Below are positions 1 to 12,085 of a stretch of DNA of 64,000 nucleotides, piece after piece. Each line of letters begins with the position of its first letter. The stretch's first letter is position 1. The notes beneath the pieces were generated by a model. It saw only the letters and a program-made list of their open reading frames with translations, did no database searches and was not told the DNA's origin. The stretch is from Verpa conica (lineage: Eukaryota; Ascomycota; Pezizomycetes; Pezizales; Morchellaceae): assembly GCA_033030425.1 (NCBI GenBank), contig JAUFSD010000004.1, positions 1,426,001 to 1,490,000 of the forward strand, written 5' to 3'. A program made the position numbers and the translations under genes.

Positions 1-1171
1 CTAATCATAGCTTCCATAAGGTTCGCCAAGGTAAACACGCCAAGGTCACGGCGCCCATGTGCGATATTAGAGATCTTTTGGAGAGTTGTTATTGCAGAAG
101 CAATGTCGTGAATCGGTGAAGCTTCCATGAGCACGCTACACCGGAGGAAGCGGAAGGAGTAGGTATGGTGGGGCATGTCGAGAGTTTCGGACTCGGCGAT
201 GCAGGTATTTAGCATTTTGAGGGAAGCTTTGGGGGTAGTGCGGAGCATGATACGGGCGAGGAGATGCTGCATGCTGTGTTTTAGGTCCATGAGGCTGTTC
301 TAGATATGGGGGATTAGAATTAGTGGGTTCCGGGTGAGAGTAGGGGGAGATAGTACTCTTTGAGCTAGCATTATCTATATATTCAACAATTGAAGTCAGT
401 TTAAGTCAGGTACGTAGGCCTAAATGGGGTTTAAGCACGTACACCCTTATTCAAAGCCCCTTCTGCCTCATCTCCATTCTCGGTTTCTTCGTGTAAAACA
501 CCCGCGTACCGTAGCCGCACCATAGCTTCCATCCTTGGCTGAAGCCGACAATGTAACGCCGACTCTAGACACCGTAGTCCTGTGGCAATTAACCTGTAGT
601 ACTCCTTTTCATCGGCACCCTTCGACACCGCAGCGCGATAGCCATTTGCGTGTGCAGCCTCGAGATACGATTCCGCGAGTGATATGAGGAGCAGATGGGG
701 TTCACCGGTGCTACTGGACGGTGTAGTTGGTGTTCCTGGGGTCATTGACCCTGAGTGAGCACTTGGATGGGAGGGCCATCTATTGACTGATTGGGGGATT
801 GAGATTTCGAAGTTTGAATATCCGTTTGTTGGCTGGCCTCCCACTCCTGGACCCCCCCCGCCGGCCCATGGTTGTCTTCCAGCTGGTGCACCTCCGCTGT
901 TGTGGGTCGGTGTTGATGGAGGATAGCTGCCTGTATTGTAGGCACCTCCACCGCCGCCATATGCAGGACCTCCGCCTCCAGGGAACCATCCGCCGCCGTT
1001 TGGAGTTGTCATGACCGGATCATAAGACACTGTTTGTTCACTTTGTTTGTTATAGGAGGTTGTTGAGGGGGCGGATGAGTCCCGTAGAGCCTGTTCCGGG
1101 GGGTTGCGGATGACTAACACGCGGTTGGCTGCTGGGCTGGGTTGGGCCGAGGCAGAGTGGAAGAGCCTCAA
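1..1171 (-). CDS. mau2: Mau2/Scc4-type cohesin loading factor, N-terminal part (3' end outside window)
   Basis: Probably the Mau2/Scc4 partner of Scc2 in the complex that loads cohesin onto chromosomes in the nucleus. Two exons are visible: 443..1171 and 1..299, joined in frame by a 143-bp intron with donor GTACGT. The first about 145 residues are Gly/Pro/Ser/Thr-rich and look disordered. A helical TPR-like region follows (LLLISLAESYLEAAH, ALHCRLQPRMEAMVRLRYAGVL) and continues in the second exon (SLMDLKHSMQHLLARIML), which matches the start of the Cohesin_load family. The start is uncertain: the first ATG is at 1171, but the ATG at 1012 (MTTPNGGGW) looks more natural and leaves a wider spacer to the divergent hydrolase gene. 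The gene runs off the left edge. The family call rests on remembered helical-repeat motifs, so it is good but not absolute. Confidence 0.82.
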
Positions 1172-1293
1172 TATATCATATGTCTGTTTCCCTTGGGCAT
1201 TCTATATATTCCCCCTTTCTTTATCTTTGGAAAGAAGTAATAGATTTTTATTCTGCTCTGCTCTACTCTACTCTGCTCTGCTCTGCTCTCACA
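1172..1293. promoter_or_regulatory. compact divergent promoter and CTCTG-repeat leader
   Basis: Only 122 bp separate the furthest Mau2 ATG (1171, minus) from the hydrolase ATG (1294, plus). A TATA-like stretch (TCTATATATTC) lies at about 1200-1210. Just before the plus-strand ATG, at about 1250-1290, is a pentanucleotide array of CTCTG and CTCTA units, so the hydrolase mRNA leader is a pyrimidine-rich microsatellite. If Mau2 starts at 1012 instead, the shared spacer is about 280 bp. Confidence 0.5.
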
Positions 1294-2832
1294 ATGCCCT
1301 TTGGACTACCCTCACAGCCCTCTTTCTACCACGCCACAAAAACGATATCTCTCAAGACCCTTACAACTACAACTTCCCTTGCTACCTTTGCAGCTCCCTC
1401 CGTTTCCACCTTCTATGCAAATCCCCTCCTCTTCAACGGGCATCTTCAGACCTGCTACACAGCTCTCAAAGGCTCTGACCCCTACCACATCTATTATGCC
1501 CGTAGACACATCATAAACCCCAATGACGGGGGACACTTCGCAGTCGACTTTGTTGTCGGCAAGTTCACTTCTCCCCCTGTAGAGGACCTTCCGGAGAGGA
1601 CAAGACATATGAGTGAGGAGGAAGTACACCTCTTAGGAAGCGACGATAAACGACCAATGCTAGTCGCGCTACATGGACTCAGTGGTGGGAGTCACGAGGT
1701 TTATTTAAGAGCTGTGTTGGCGTCACTGATCAAGGAGAATGAATGGACAGCATGTGTGGTGAATGCGAGGGGGTGTGCGATGAGTAGGATCACAACGAAG
1801 CAATTGTTTAATGCAAGGTTCACCGAAGACCTTAGAGAGACCGTAGGTTATTTGAAGAAGATTTATCCGAATAGACCATTATTTGTCGTGGGCTTTTCGC
1901 TGGGGGCTAATATTTTGACTAATGTTGGTGGTTTGATCATTTCCCGGAGTGATACTGTATACAGCTAACAGCCATCCCCCATCGGCAGTACTTGGCGGAG
2001 GAAGGGGATAAATGCGTTTTTAAAGCCGCAGTAGTTTGCTCCAACCCGTGGAACTTAGAGGTATGCTGTAAAGCTCTCCACCGGACATATATGGGCGGAC
2101 TGTACTCAAGAACAATGGGAGGGTCAGTAATCCCACATCTACCCTTCATAGCAAAAGCCAATCCATCTGACAATACTTAGAAATCTAAAAGCACTATTCG
2201 AACAGTAAGTCATCTCCAATTATTTTTCCTGGCATTCCCACATAAACCTAACCCTACTATCACCCCAAGACATGTCGAAGACCTCCACCTCTCCCCCTCC
2301 ACAATCGCTGCTGTGCGTGCCGGTGTGTACCTAGACGACTTCGATCGTTCACTCACCTCCAAGGTCTTCGGATATCCGACAGTCGGCGCTTACTACCGTG
2401 ACGCGTCCTCGATCGACAACCTTTTGAAGGTCCGTGTGCCAACATTCATTGTCCACGCAAAAGATGATCCGATTGCGGTTGACGAAGCAGCCCCGTACGA
2501 AGAAGTAAAAGCGAACCCATGGTGCTTTATGACGGCGACCGGGACAGGGGGTCATTTGAGCTGGTTTGAGGTGGGAGGGGGGCGGTGGTTTGCTAGGGTG
2601 GTGAGTTGAAATTACTTTGCTTTTCCCCCTTCTCCTATTTTAGTATTTTTGTGGTGAATACTATCTGGGTATATTTCAAGAGGGTTAAAAAAAAGTCCAT
2701 TGAGCTGTCTTTTTAAGCTTTCGTAGTGGTAGTTATTGACCTAATCTTCTTTAGATTGTCTCGTTCTTACATAGATTCGCGCGCGAGGTGGAGGGGGTTG
2801 TTGAGGAAGCTGAAGTGGTAGAGTTGGAATAG
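1294..2832 (+). CDS. AB-hydrolase-4 family protein (Eht1/Eeb1/YMR210W type acyltransferase/esterase)
   Basis: Five exons: 1294..1923, 1989..2122, 2181..2204, 2270..2600 and 2755..2832 encode 398 residues. All phases join and all introns are GT-AG. The exon at 2181..2204 is only 24 nt. The protein has the AB-hydrolase-4 layout: FNGHLQT near residue 50, the VALHGLSGGSHE oxyanion region, the nucleophile elbow GFSLG with Ser202, an acidic pair at Asp328-329 (HAKDDPI) and the catalytic His358 (GGHLSWFE). Yeast relatives Eht1 and Eeb1 make and cleave medium-chain fatty-acid ethyl esters, and YMR210W is a monoacylglycerol lipase; which activity applies here cannot be told. The ATG at 1294 follows the pyrimidine repeat, and no upstream in-frame ATG gives conserved sequence. 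Convergent with LOC1. Confidence 0.9.
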
Positions 2833-3319
2833 CTCTAGGAAGAGGAGTTAATGCGTGAATATGGTAGACCTTAGGTATATATATAGACCCTCTATTAACC
2901 GCTGATGTTAATAAATATAGATTTAGATGTAGGATATTAGTCGGTTTGAGTACCTATAGATACCATATCGCATGTATATAGACCTGGTGGTTCTCTTTTG
3001 ATTAATTTAAGCATATAGCGTAATATGTAGCGCAAAATAATATAAAGCTCCTTGAGGCAATAATCAAAGCGGTGGAGTTTTCATACGCAAATAACTAACC
3101 TTCGGTGTTCACCGCTAGCTAGCCAAAGGAAGCATTAGAATATTAATCTGCCTGAATCTGAGGTGTAGATAAAGATACCTAACGCCTTTCTTTTTGATTG
3201 TTCTCCCACAGTTCCTTTCGCACAGAAAGCCATTAAACATATGATACAGTAGAGTATACCCGCAATTTTACAATGAAAGAGGAAGAATGAAAATGAAAAT
3301 GAAAGAAAAATTCCACTTT
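2833..3319. other. convergent intergenic spacer
   Basis: AT-rich spacer between the stop codons of the hydrolase (plus) and LOC1 (minus). It includes TA-rich runs near 2870-2940. It should hold both 3' untranslated regions; I see no gene or RNA. Confidence 0.5.
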
Positions 3320-4073
3320 TTAAGCGAAAGAAACCTTCTTGGAAGAACTTGACTTCTTGAAAGATTTCCCTGGTGGGGTGTCCTCGCCGCCATCGTCATT
3401 TTTCCGCTTGCGCTTGTTGCGGATTGCGTCTTTTGCAGTTTCCATTTTAGACTTCCTTTGCTCGTGGCGGGCTTCCTCTTCCTTCCTGCGGGCTTCGCGG
3501 ATAACCTCGAGTTTTCGCTGTAGAAAGGAATTAGATTAATACTACGTAGAACATATAAGGCGAAAGATAAAGGGGGAGGGGGTGTGAATACCGAGCGCTC
3601 TAGCTTAGATTGAATTTGACCGTCTTTAGAATCATTGACTCTAGAGAGAATCGACATCATCTTATCCTAAAAATGTTCCCAAGCACCATTAGCCACAACC
3701 CTACCCTTCCTCCTCTCAATTCTGCTCCCCCAACCATCTATACCTTATCCTCGACAAAAACCTTCCCCTTCTTCTTCCCCTTCGGCTTTACTACGCCAGC
3801 AGGCGTAATCATATTCAATTTCGGCAGCTCCTTCTCTAACTTCGCTAGGTCTGCCTCTCGTCTCTTTTTTGGGTCCTTCTTCTTATTCTTACTCCCCACC
3901 GCTACACCCGTAGTTGTATGCGTCTTTGGCACAAATTTTCTCTTCTGCTTTGGTGCCGGCGTCGACAAGTCTGGTTTCTTGCCAGCGCCTGGTTTCTTAG
4001 AGAACCCGGGTTTTTTGGACGAAGTTTTTGAATTACTACCGGCAGGTTTGGAGGCGCCACGTGTGGGTGCCAT
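3320..4073 (-). CDS. loc1: Loc1-type 60S ribosome assembly / mRNA localisation protein
   Basis: Three exons on the minus strand (3744..4073, 3592..3666, 3320..3517) encode 200 residues. Loc1 is a small, very basic nucleolar RNA-binding protein needed for 60S subunit assembly and, in yeast, ASH1 mRNA localisation. The N-terminus is Lys/Ser/Gly-rich. The recognisable core is [24 protein letters not shown] at about residues 86-109, followed by an acidic/basic helix ([19 protein letters not shown], then a run of [17 protein letters not shown]) and a Ser/Lys tail ending KKVSFA. The core matches fungal Loc1 proteins as I remember them. The second exon, 75 nt, is flanked by donors GTATAG and GTATTC. 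The protein is almost entirely low-complexity apart from this core. Confidence 0.85.
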
Positions 4074-4564
4074 TGCGTGTGTATGTGTGCGCTTGGTGTC
4101 GTGGAAGGTGAGCCGGCCGGTGGAGAGAGAGCTTTGAAGAAAAGTTTCTGTGAGGCTTAAAAGTTTCTTGTGTTACGATTGGTGGGGAGGGTTACCCGGC
4201 GTGGAGCGCTCATCAGGCGTCACTCGTGCTTGACAAGGGTCTAAGAGGATGCGGAAATTTCCCCTCGTATGACGGGTCAAGTAGCTGCAATATATTTAAA
4301 GGTACTTTTAGTTATAGATCAAGTAGTTATATAAAGTCCCCTAATCTAACAAGTGGTTGGCAAACGTCGAGGGCAGTTGTTTGTCGAAGTCTCGATTTTG
4401 CTCTTTCCAGAACTTGCTCTCTGGTTGCTAGGCTACTATCTGCACTAGACTGTGTTTCGAGCCCTACGGGTTCTGGGAAGGTGCTGAGTAGAGCTTCTGC
4501 GGTAGTCTAATGAGTCATAAACCTGAATAAGCTCGAGTACAGAAAACACTAAAGTGACTCTCAC
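4074..4564. other. spacer between LOC1 and the tRNA gene
   Basis: Upstream region of LOC1. An open frame on the plus strand at 4226-4510 has no recognisable features and unconvincing composition. I see nothing else here. Confidence 0.4.
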
Positions 4565-4636
4565 AGCAACATGGCGCAGCGGAAGCGCGCCGGGCTCATA
4601 ACCCGGAGGTCCCTCGATCGAAACGAGGTGTTGCTA
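4565..4636 (+). tRNA. initiator tRNA-Met (anticodon CAU)
   Basis: A complete intronless 72-nt cloverleaf: acceptor AGCAACA pairs with TGTTGCT followed by discriminator A; the D stem is GCGC/GCGC; the anticodon stem is CCGGG/CCCGG with loop CTCATAA; the T stem is CCTCG/CGAGG with loop ATCGAAA. The A1:U72 pair, three G:C pairs at the base of the anticodon stem and the ATCGAAA T loop (A54 instead of T54) are hallmarks of eukaryotic initiator tRNA rather than elongator tRNA-Met. The nearest strong T tracts that could stop RNA polymerase III are the TTTTA repeats from about 4668. Nucleotides 25-39 of this tRNA (4589-4603) match the primer binding site of the copia element at 63142-63156. Confidence 0.96.
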
Positions 4637-7600
4637 TTATGTTCAAATCTCGGCTCAAGCTGAGTATTTTATTTTATTTTATTTTATTCTTCTTATTTCC
4701 GCTATATAGTAGCCCCACTCAACTTAAAACTTTATGTATATCTCGATTCTCTACCGTGATTTTTATCACTTCTCATCCTAATGAGGCAGATATCGCCCCC
4801 CAAACAAAATTTTTTTATACCGAGTGGCTATTGTAGTATCTAGTTCGTCTTCATGATAAACTTCAGTTAAATTTCTATTTCTATTCATATTATTATTGTA
4901 GTTTCCGGCTAGATAACTTGTTACGGAAAACTCGTTGACGCCCGATAAGCTATAGCCTATTTTACCCTCTATCCCCTTTAGGTTGATTGCCTACGCTAGT
5001 ATGTTCTTGGATCCGCTATCCACCCAGTTAACAAATGCAACATAGATCATACCTAACATAAAGTTATTATTGCGCACCAGAAACTAGACTCCGAATAAAC
5101 CCGCATAGTGTTTGAAATGTAAACCCTAGAATGCATTACCTTCTTAGGTGTGAGTGCTACCTATATGTAGAGGGAATAGGTGATAAGGATGATGTTATTT
5201 GAGTATTGTGGACAAAGATAACCGACACCCTAAACTGATGAGTACAACGGTCGTTACAACAAAGGCTCTTGAGTAGGCAACGAATGTAATGAATAGACAG
5301 CCTAGGTACCAGCTAGAGTACCCTGAGTACTCGAGGGCTTCTAAAAAGCCTCTAGAATTGTGGTTCTAGTTAGAGAGTGGTATAGTAACATTATATAAAC
5401 GTTACTTGTACTTATAGGTTATGAGTGTCGGTTATTTTTATCTCCGACAATACTATAATAGCTTGGACAATCAACGAATAATCTTTGAGATTCTACAAGC
5501 GATTTCGAGCTGTGGTGCCATTTTAGTAAATTATATTAAGAGTTGAATTCCCGGAGAAATAAAAGTACTAGTGTAATTCGCGGCCGTTCCCGAAATAAAT
5601 CTCAACGGTGGCTTTTTTCCATTTCACCCTCGCACTCTAGCTTTTCTAGGGCTACATTTAGCTATGTCTTCTACCACCCTTAATCCAACTGCACTTCATC
5701 ACGAGATATTTCTATTGGTGTTTAGCTTATCTATATAGGTGTCTTTGTTGGTATCGCCACCCATAATGTAGTCGTTACGGAATTCGATCTAGAGGTCCTT
5801 CATCTCTAAGTAAACCCGAGGAAATCTCTTTGGAGGATTTTCCGTTAATGGCAGTATGATTTCTACTAGCTTGTCACCTAAACTAACATACTCTTGAGAC
5901 CGGGTATAATGGTATTGAGTTGCGGGTAAAAAAAACCACGTATAAAGTCCACCCCACTACTTGGTACCGGCGCCTTACCCGTTCCACCCAAGCCAGTAGA
6001 ACCCCCTCCCATGCCTGTTGCGGTTGATTTTAGCTAAGACTTTGAGTGTGTCTATCAGTAAAACAGCGCAAAGCGGCCCAAAAATAACCTAGTATAGCCA
6101 ACAATACAGCCTTTATAGAAACCCAGCGCTGATCTATATGGATACATGATAAAGAATGGTATATCATTAATTCAGCTAGCTGTTTCCTGAGTGGAAATTA
6201 TTAGTTAATGTATCCTTTTTTCTTTCTGAATTATCTCATCCAGAATTTATCTACAATCCCTTCATCAGTCTGTAAATGACAACGCTGAAGTTGAAGTCAA
6301 TAAACACATGACCAATAAATACAGAATATGTAAACCCCCGAACCAACTGGAAATCCAAAATGCAGTCTCGGTCTTAGAAGACTCTAAGTTTGCAGTACGA
6401 CCGCCACGTACACCTCCGGGGGGTCGCGGCACACAATCGCCGGCTATTCTTGGGTTTTAGCCGTCAGCATTCGGACTGTCTCCAATTTTCTCGCTTCGAG
6501 AGGGGAGGAGGGGTGCACTGAGACATTATATTATAGCGGTATTATAGTCCGCAAAGGTGAGGTTTGAGAGGTGATTCGTCTTGTGAGTAAACCTCTGTCT
6601 CGTCCTGCATCGAACAGTCTCGATGTAAGTAACAGCATATGCATCATGGAGTATACCAGTAGTGAGCTTTGGGGCTTATTGACCGAGAGACCCGTCTTAT
6701 CCAAGGAACATATAATATTTCCCTCCTCATCTCCTCCACAACTTTACCGCATTAATCCCGCAAAGCTTCATATAATCATATATTGTCACTCGTCTCTATT
6801 AGTAGGTTCACTTCTAATAAGTAAAAGTAACTACGCAATAAATGAACCATTAGATTCTCCCACAAACCGCCAATAAGAGTTGATTCTGGCGGATTACCAT
6901 TCATCGATCTGGTCACCAGGGGGTTACTCAAAGCTTCTCATTTGGCCTATACTTACATATACTCTTGAATACATAGATATGTCAGGCATGGCTGCATCTC
7001 GGGCTGTTGATTCACTTTTAAAGCCACACGACACTTCATCTAGTACAGGGATATAGTAGCGTGATAACCCTTTTTAACTAGCTTCTTTGGGGGGGAGGGG
7101 TTGTTTTTACCCTCCGCCCCGCTTGTATGGTGCGGGTAGATGTGTCAAGGTCTTATTTTACTACCGGTTGCGTAGTACACTAAAATCCAGAAACTCGTTT
7201 TTTTATTAATTGTGGATTTGTATTATTCACGAAAGTTATTTCTTGATTACTAGCCCATAAATCCCCTCAATTGCTGCTTCCAAGAGGTTTATCGACATAT
7301 TTATAACTCAATACGCTTCCCAATCGCTTACATAATTTTCTTTGCCAACGACAAAGGATGAATTCAGGCTGTGACTAGTGGGGACTCTAAATCCTAGGGG
7401 ATACCAGCTAGCACCGCACATAAATCTAGACCTATATCCCTAGAGCATATTTTATAGTCATCTGAGACGCGGAAAGGTGTGTATTAGTGTGTTGAGGACG
7501 TGTTTTTGTATTTACTTAGGACTCTAATTTTACTCGCCGATAGGAACAATTGAAGTGTCTCAGGGTCTAAAACGCCGAACAGTAGCCAATGTCTCAAAAC

Positions 7601-9700
7601 AGGAACCATGACATAGGAACTTGCTTATTCTAGCAGATACTTACCTCAGTCAGGCAAAAGCCACTCGAGAAGCTTTATATATACCTATAGAAATAAGGTT
7701 GATTGCTTGGATGACAGGCCGTGGTAACTAATTGCCAGGATTTGAACTAATATATGACGAGTGACCCTGCATGACTAATACGCAAATATCTGACAGCTCA
7801 GTCACCCCCAAAAACCAAGGACATTGAAGCTTAAGTAGTTAGCTTCATGTACCTTGTGGAACCACGATAAGATGCGATTTCATATCCAAGCATGGGTAGG
7901 ATTTGGAAGAATCGTGGGAGCAGGGATATCCCTTCAACAATTCTCCGTCCTTAACCAATGGTCTTGCCGCCGTGGCTTGAAAGGCCAAGGAATTTGTGGG
8001 AAAGATGAGCGATGGCGATGTAGTAGGACTTTATCACAAGGATCGTGACGTGAATTTCCACAAAGTGAAGGCTCTTTTCCTTAATGTTTTTTTTGGTATC
8101 GCGCAGTTGACTTAAATCAAGTGCCGGGCATGTATATTGCGCCTATAAAGCCCCCCCCCCTGCTACTGGTCCCCAGAAAGTATCAGCGGCAGTTGCCCCA
8201 TGTAATGCAGAGAAGATCGTTCGATTTTCCTGGTATTCCATGCACAACGTGGTCTCTAAACCTCCCCTGCTTGGTTCTACTATCCCTTTTCCGGCCCGTC
8301 GTAGGACTCCACGTGATTGTAGACATTCATATTTAATCACTCGAGAGCTGAGCTGATTACAATATCAGTAAAATTCCAATATAATCTGTTTTAGGACATC
8401 TAGGATAAGCTTTAATGGGCTGAGTGGGGGCGAGGCCTTAAGTGGAACAAGAAAGCACCGAACACGTTTAAATCATCTAGAAATTGTGTTCCAAAGAGTG
8501 GAGGCCTCCCCTTACTTTAAACCCTTGCTGAAATTAAGGATTTAGCGTGAGAGTCGGGAGTGATGAACTGTGTGGCTGGATACTTGAATAATACGTGGTT
8601 GGCTGCGTAGGTGATTACCTCTAGGAATGTGGGCTAGAATTTCTTTCCCACAATGAGACGTCGCTTGGGGTTGCTGAAGAAAGTCATACTACAAAGTCCA
8701 AATCCCAGAAGGGATATGATTCCCACGCTATTTCCCAATTATTGATATGTTATGGTATCTAGCCACTCGCTATGAGCCGCTGCCTGCGCCTCGAATGATG
8801 CGAACAGTTGATGTTGTGCTTCATTGCAGGGTCAATAGTATGAATACTCATCATATAATAAGTTACATTAGTATTAGAACTCAGAAGTAATTGGATGGCA
8901 GGGTCTGATCCTTCTCATTTGGTAATTAAAATGCAGTCCAGCTAAAAAAACACTATTCCTCAGCTTGTCTAGCTTCTTGGTACGACCAATTGCCCGGTGA
9001 CTTGCCCGTATTCCAGCCATTACACATGCACATTTCCTCAAGCTCGATCGAAGAGACGCTGGTGTTTCGTTTTCCATGCGCTGTGTTTCAGACGTCTGTA
9101 GGTGTGTATGTACATTGTACTCCTACTCGTACGGGTTATCACACTACCGAGATCCCTAATCGATGCCCCCCGGATAAGCTGTATGTAAGCAAGAGATCGA
9201 CAGTGGTCAATACGTAAAACCGCATGCTGGCTGCAGTTGTACCTTGAGTATTGTTTCAAGGGACCTTCGCGGTCGAGATATTTGGGATTTCGACCTCCCT
9301 AACTCTCTGGCTACATATACTTATCAGTATCACCATATCCCGTCCAAGTTTGCCTGAGGTATCATTATGTCATTGGAAGCGGATGGGGGTCCGAACATAA
9401 TCGAACATTCCATCAGCTCCAGATTGTCGATCTCCGCTGCTGGTGCGACATTTAGCTAGAAGATCGACTGGTTGGATACGTATGATTGTCGATTCGAAAC
9501 ACTTGAGTAACCTTGAAGTTTGCTGCAGCAGAGAAAAGCGGGCTTCAAGTGGAGATCACAAGTGTGGTGTAGAATCAGGGACCGGAAAATAGCTGAGAAA
9601 CGGATATGTAGAAGGAGGTAAAGCTGCGAGGGGAGGGTGCCTGTAACGTAGTTATATGCCCGGTGAAACAATTTTTTTCGCTAGCACAGCCCACTTTTAA
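4637..9700. repeat. AT-rich, TpA-dense gene-empty island (probable RIP-decayed repeats)
   Basis: About 5 kb of AT-rich sequence with short meaningless open frames on both strands, dense TpA dinucleotides and frequent stops. It starts just after a TTTTA microsatellite (about 4668-4690). No gene, tRNA or intact transposon end was recognised. A 19-bp stretch at 6855-6873 recurs with one C/T difference at 41166-41184. Composition becomes less extreme from about 8 kb. Decayed transposons are the likely content, but no family can be named. Confidence 0.5.
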
Positions 9701-10552
9701 AATAAATGAGCAATTTATGGTTTGCGTTCTTTTCCAGACAGAGAGATACAAGAGAAAGGAACAACGTTAGAATACAGGGAAAAGAAGCGTAGAATAGAAC
9801 AGAGCGAAATATAATTCAGGCGGAATACCCATACACCCATAAAAATAAAAAATAGAAGACATTTAATACCCCTCTCCAACGTTACTCTGTTACCCGTTTC
9901 ATTCAAAGGTGCCTGACTTGATACATCAGACGAAAGCTGGCCTTTGATGCTTAACAGCGATCCACGCCCTCGATCGAGTGCGACAGAGCCCTAACCTCTC
10001 TGCAATGCTTTCTTCAAGCAATAACCAGGACCTTTTTTTTGAGCCAAAGAAAGAAAAAAACAATGAAAATGAAGACGCCATTTTTAGGTTTTTTTTTTTT
10101 CGTTTGGCGAACACGTGGGTAATCCATGACCTTGCTCTTTCGCCTAGAAACCCTATCCCAACACCAAGACAATCCACCTTTTATGCATCCGCTCCCCAGC
10201 CCAGAAAAAATAAAATCCGAACTGGTAGTTAAAACATCAGGTGGTTTATAAAGCCAAAGGGCTCGCTTGAGAAGAGAAGAGAAACCGTGTACAAAAGAAG
10301 ACGAAAAGAAAAAAGGTAGCCGTCACCACACCACCCAAAGACCCCAACCATGCAAATACAACCTTGCATACCCTACCCCTTAGCCCACAGCAACCATGTA
10401 ACGGGAAAAAAAGATGCCACCCAATTTCCGATGTGCCGTATCGTATCGTAAACCACCCTTTGTGCTGTCGCATCTGGCGTCGTGATGCCTTTTTGAAAAA
10501 AAAAAAAAACTAAGTGAATGGAAATATTTGAACCTGGAAGAAGAAAATGTTC
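9701..10552. other. GSK3 downstream region
   Basis: The probable 3' untranslated region of the minus-strand kinase gene lies at the right end of this interval. Low-complexity A and T runs occur near 10020-10100 and 10490-10510. Short open frames on both strands show no conserved sequence. Confidence 0.4.
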
Positions 10553-12085
10553 TCAATCCAGTTTCGCCATCATCTCTTCTTTAGACATCGGGACCAAGTT
10601 GTGGATGTCGATGCCACGCGCTAACAATGCCGGACGAGCATGATGCGGTACCAGCCGCTCGTTAAGCTCAGGCGAGATAGAGAGCTCTATAAATTCATCA
10701 GCGTTTTCAACTTGGTATAATCTACGGGGGGGGGGGGAAGTAATACATACCATGTTTAGAGAAGTCAAAAAGACGAGGCAAATCCCTCACCCCACCACTG
10801 CCACGAGAATCTGGCAGCTTAGTGCTTGGGTCACGCAATTCATCAAAAAATGGATGACACATCGCCTCGATTGCTGAAAGACGTTGTGTGGGTGTATATT
10901 CTAGCAATCTTGAGATAAGATCTATGGCTTCGGCGGAAGCTTTGCGGAATACCTAAAGCAATCCGTTAATATCTGCACTTGTTATCACAGGAGACACCAT
11001 CACATACCTTCGAGAAAGGGTGAGGCTTGATCTGTGGAAACTTATGTTCCATATAATTTGGGTTCATTGTTCTGATTTGCTCCCGTGTAGGGGTTCCAAG
11101 AACCTTAATAATTTCAACCAGCTGGTCTATTCCAGACTCTCCAGGGAAAAGAGGTTGCCCCAGCATCAGTTCCGCCATCACACAACCCGTCGACCATACG
11201 TCTAAGTCTTCATGTTAGAAATAGTATTAAACCAACATAAAAAGGATAACCATACCAATTTTGGGAGTATAGTTCGTAGCACCGAATATCAATTCAGGAG
11301 CACGATAGTACCGCGAGCAAATGTACGAGACATTTGGTTCGTTCTCGACCAAGATCTTCGCACTACCGAAGTCGCACAGTTTCAAGACACCTGAAGCAGG
11401 ATCAAGCAAGAGATTTTGTGGTTTGATGTCTCGATGACAGATTCCTTGCGAATGGATATACGCGAGTGATCGGAAAAGCTGATAAATGTAAAGCTTGACT
11501 TCCAGTATTGGCATGGTCGTCTTCATCTTGTTGAAATACCTAGATGCCCGGTATACAGTCTCGGGAACGAACTCCAAGACGAGATTAAGGTAGACTTCGT
11601 CTTTCTAAATAGAAATAAGTCACCGTCTGTAATTTTAAAAGGCAGTATTATAAACAGTACTCACCCGTTCGCCATTCGAATAATAAAAGGCTTTAAGTTC
11701 AACGATATTAGGGTGTCGTACGATACGCATTATCTGTAACTCACGGTTCTATAATACGATACGTGTTAGAGAAATCAATGTGTAATAGGTTTGCTTCACC
11801 GGGACACCAACCTTGAACCTTTTGTCCTGTAGGACACGTTTGATGGCGGCATCATCCCCATTAGGAGATAACTTCGTTTGAAACACTACACCAAAAGAAC
11901 CATTCCCTACGATCTTGCACTGTGTGTATTGCATCTCCCTCGTTTCTCCAGTCAAGCCATCCTGCACCTTTTCTCGGATAACCTCTATATGTAATAAGTT
12001 AGTAAAATGGCCGTATAATATAAGATCTTGTTGACTTGCCTCCCATCCGCAGACCAGAGAAGGCAGCGGGTCTGTTTTGCGACAT
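10553..12085 (-). CDS. gsk3: glycogen synthase kinase 3 (GSK-3, CMGC serine/threonine kinase)
   Basis: Seven exons on the minus strand (12040..12085, 11812..11984, 11665..11748, 11256..11604, 11008..11201, 10751..10952, 10553..10686) encode 393 residues, the usual fungal GSK-3 length. Phosphorylates metabolic, transcriptional and developmental regulators in cytosol and nucleus. The whole kinase fold is present: Gly loop GNGSFGVV, Lys64 (AAIKR), HRDIKPQN with Asp160, DFG 179-181, activating Tyr195 (VSYICSRYY) and the C-lobe ending LTKEEMMA-like ([10 protein letters not shown]). It is extremely close to Aspergillus-type GSK-3 in sequence. Intron 1 (11985..12039) uses a GC donor (GCAAGT) with an AG acceptor. 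Intron 6 (10687..10750) contains a run of 12 C. The call is near certain. Confidence 0.97.

Noticed and set aside
7637..7646. ATACTTACCT, identical to the 5' end of U1 snRNA
   Set aside because: The following bases do not fold as U1 stem I and no Sm site is evident; it is also complementary to a splice donor by chance.
10722..10750. 29-bp candidate intron in GSK3 with a 12-C run
   Set aside because: Too short, and would put non-conserved residues before ELSIS; extending to the acceptor at 10687 gives a 64-bp intron and restores the conserved SKHELSIS join.
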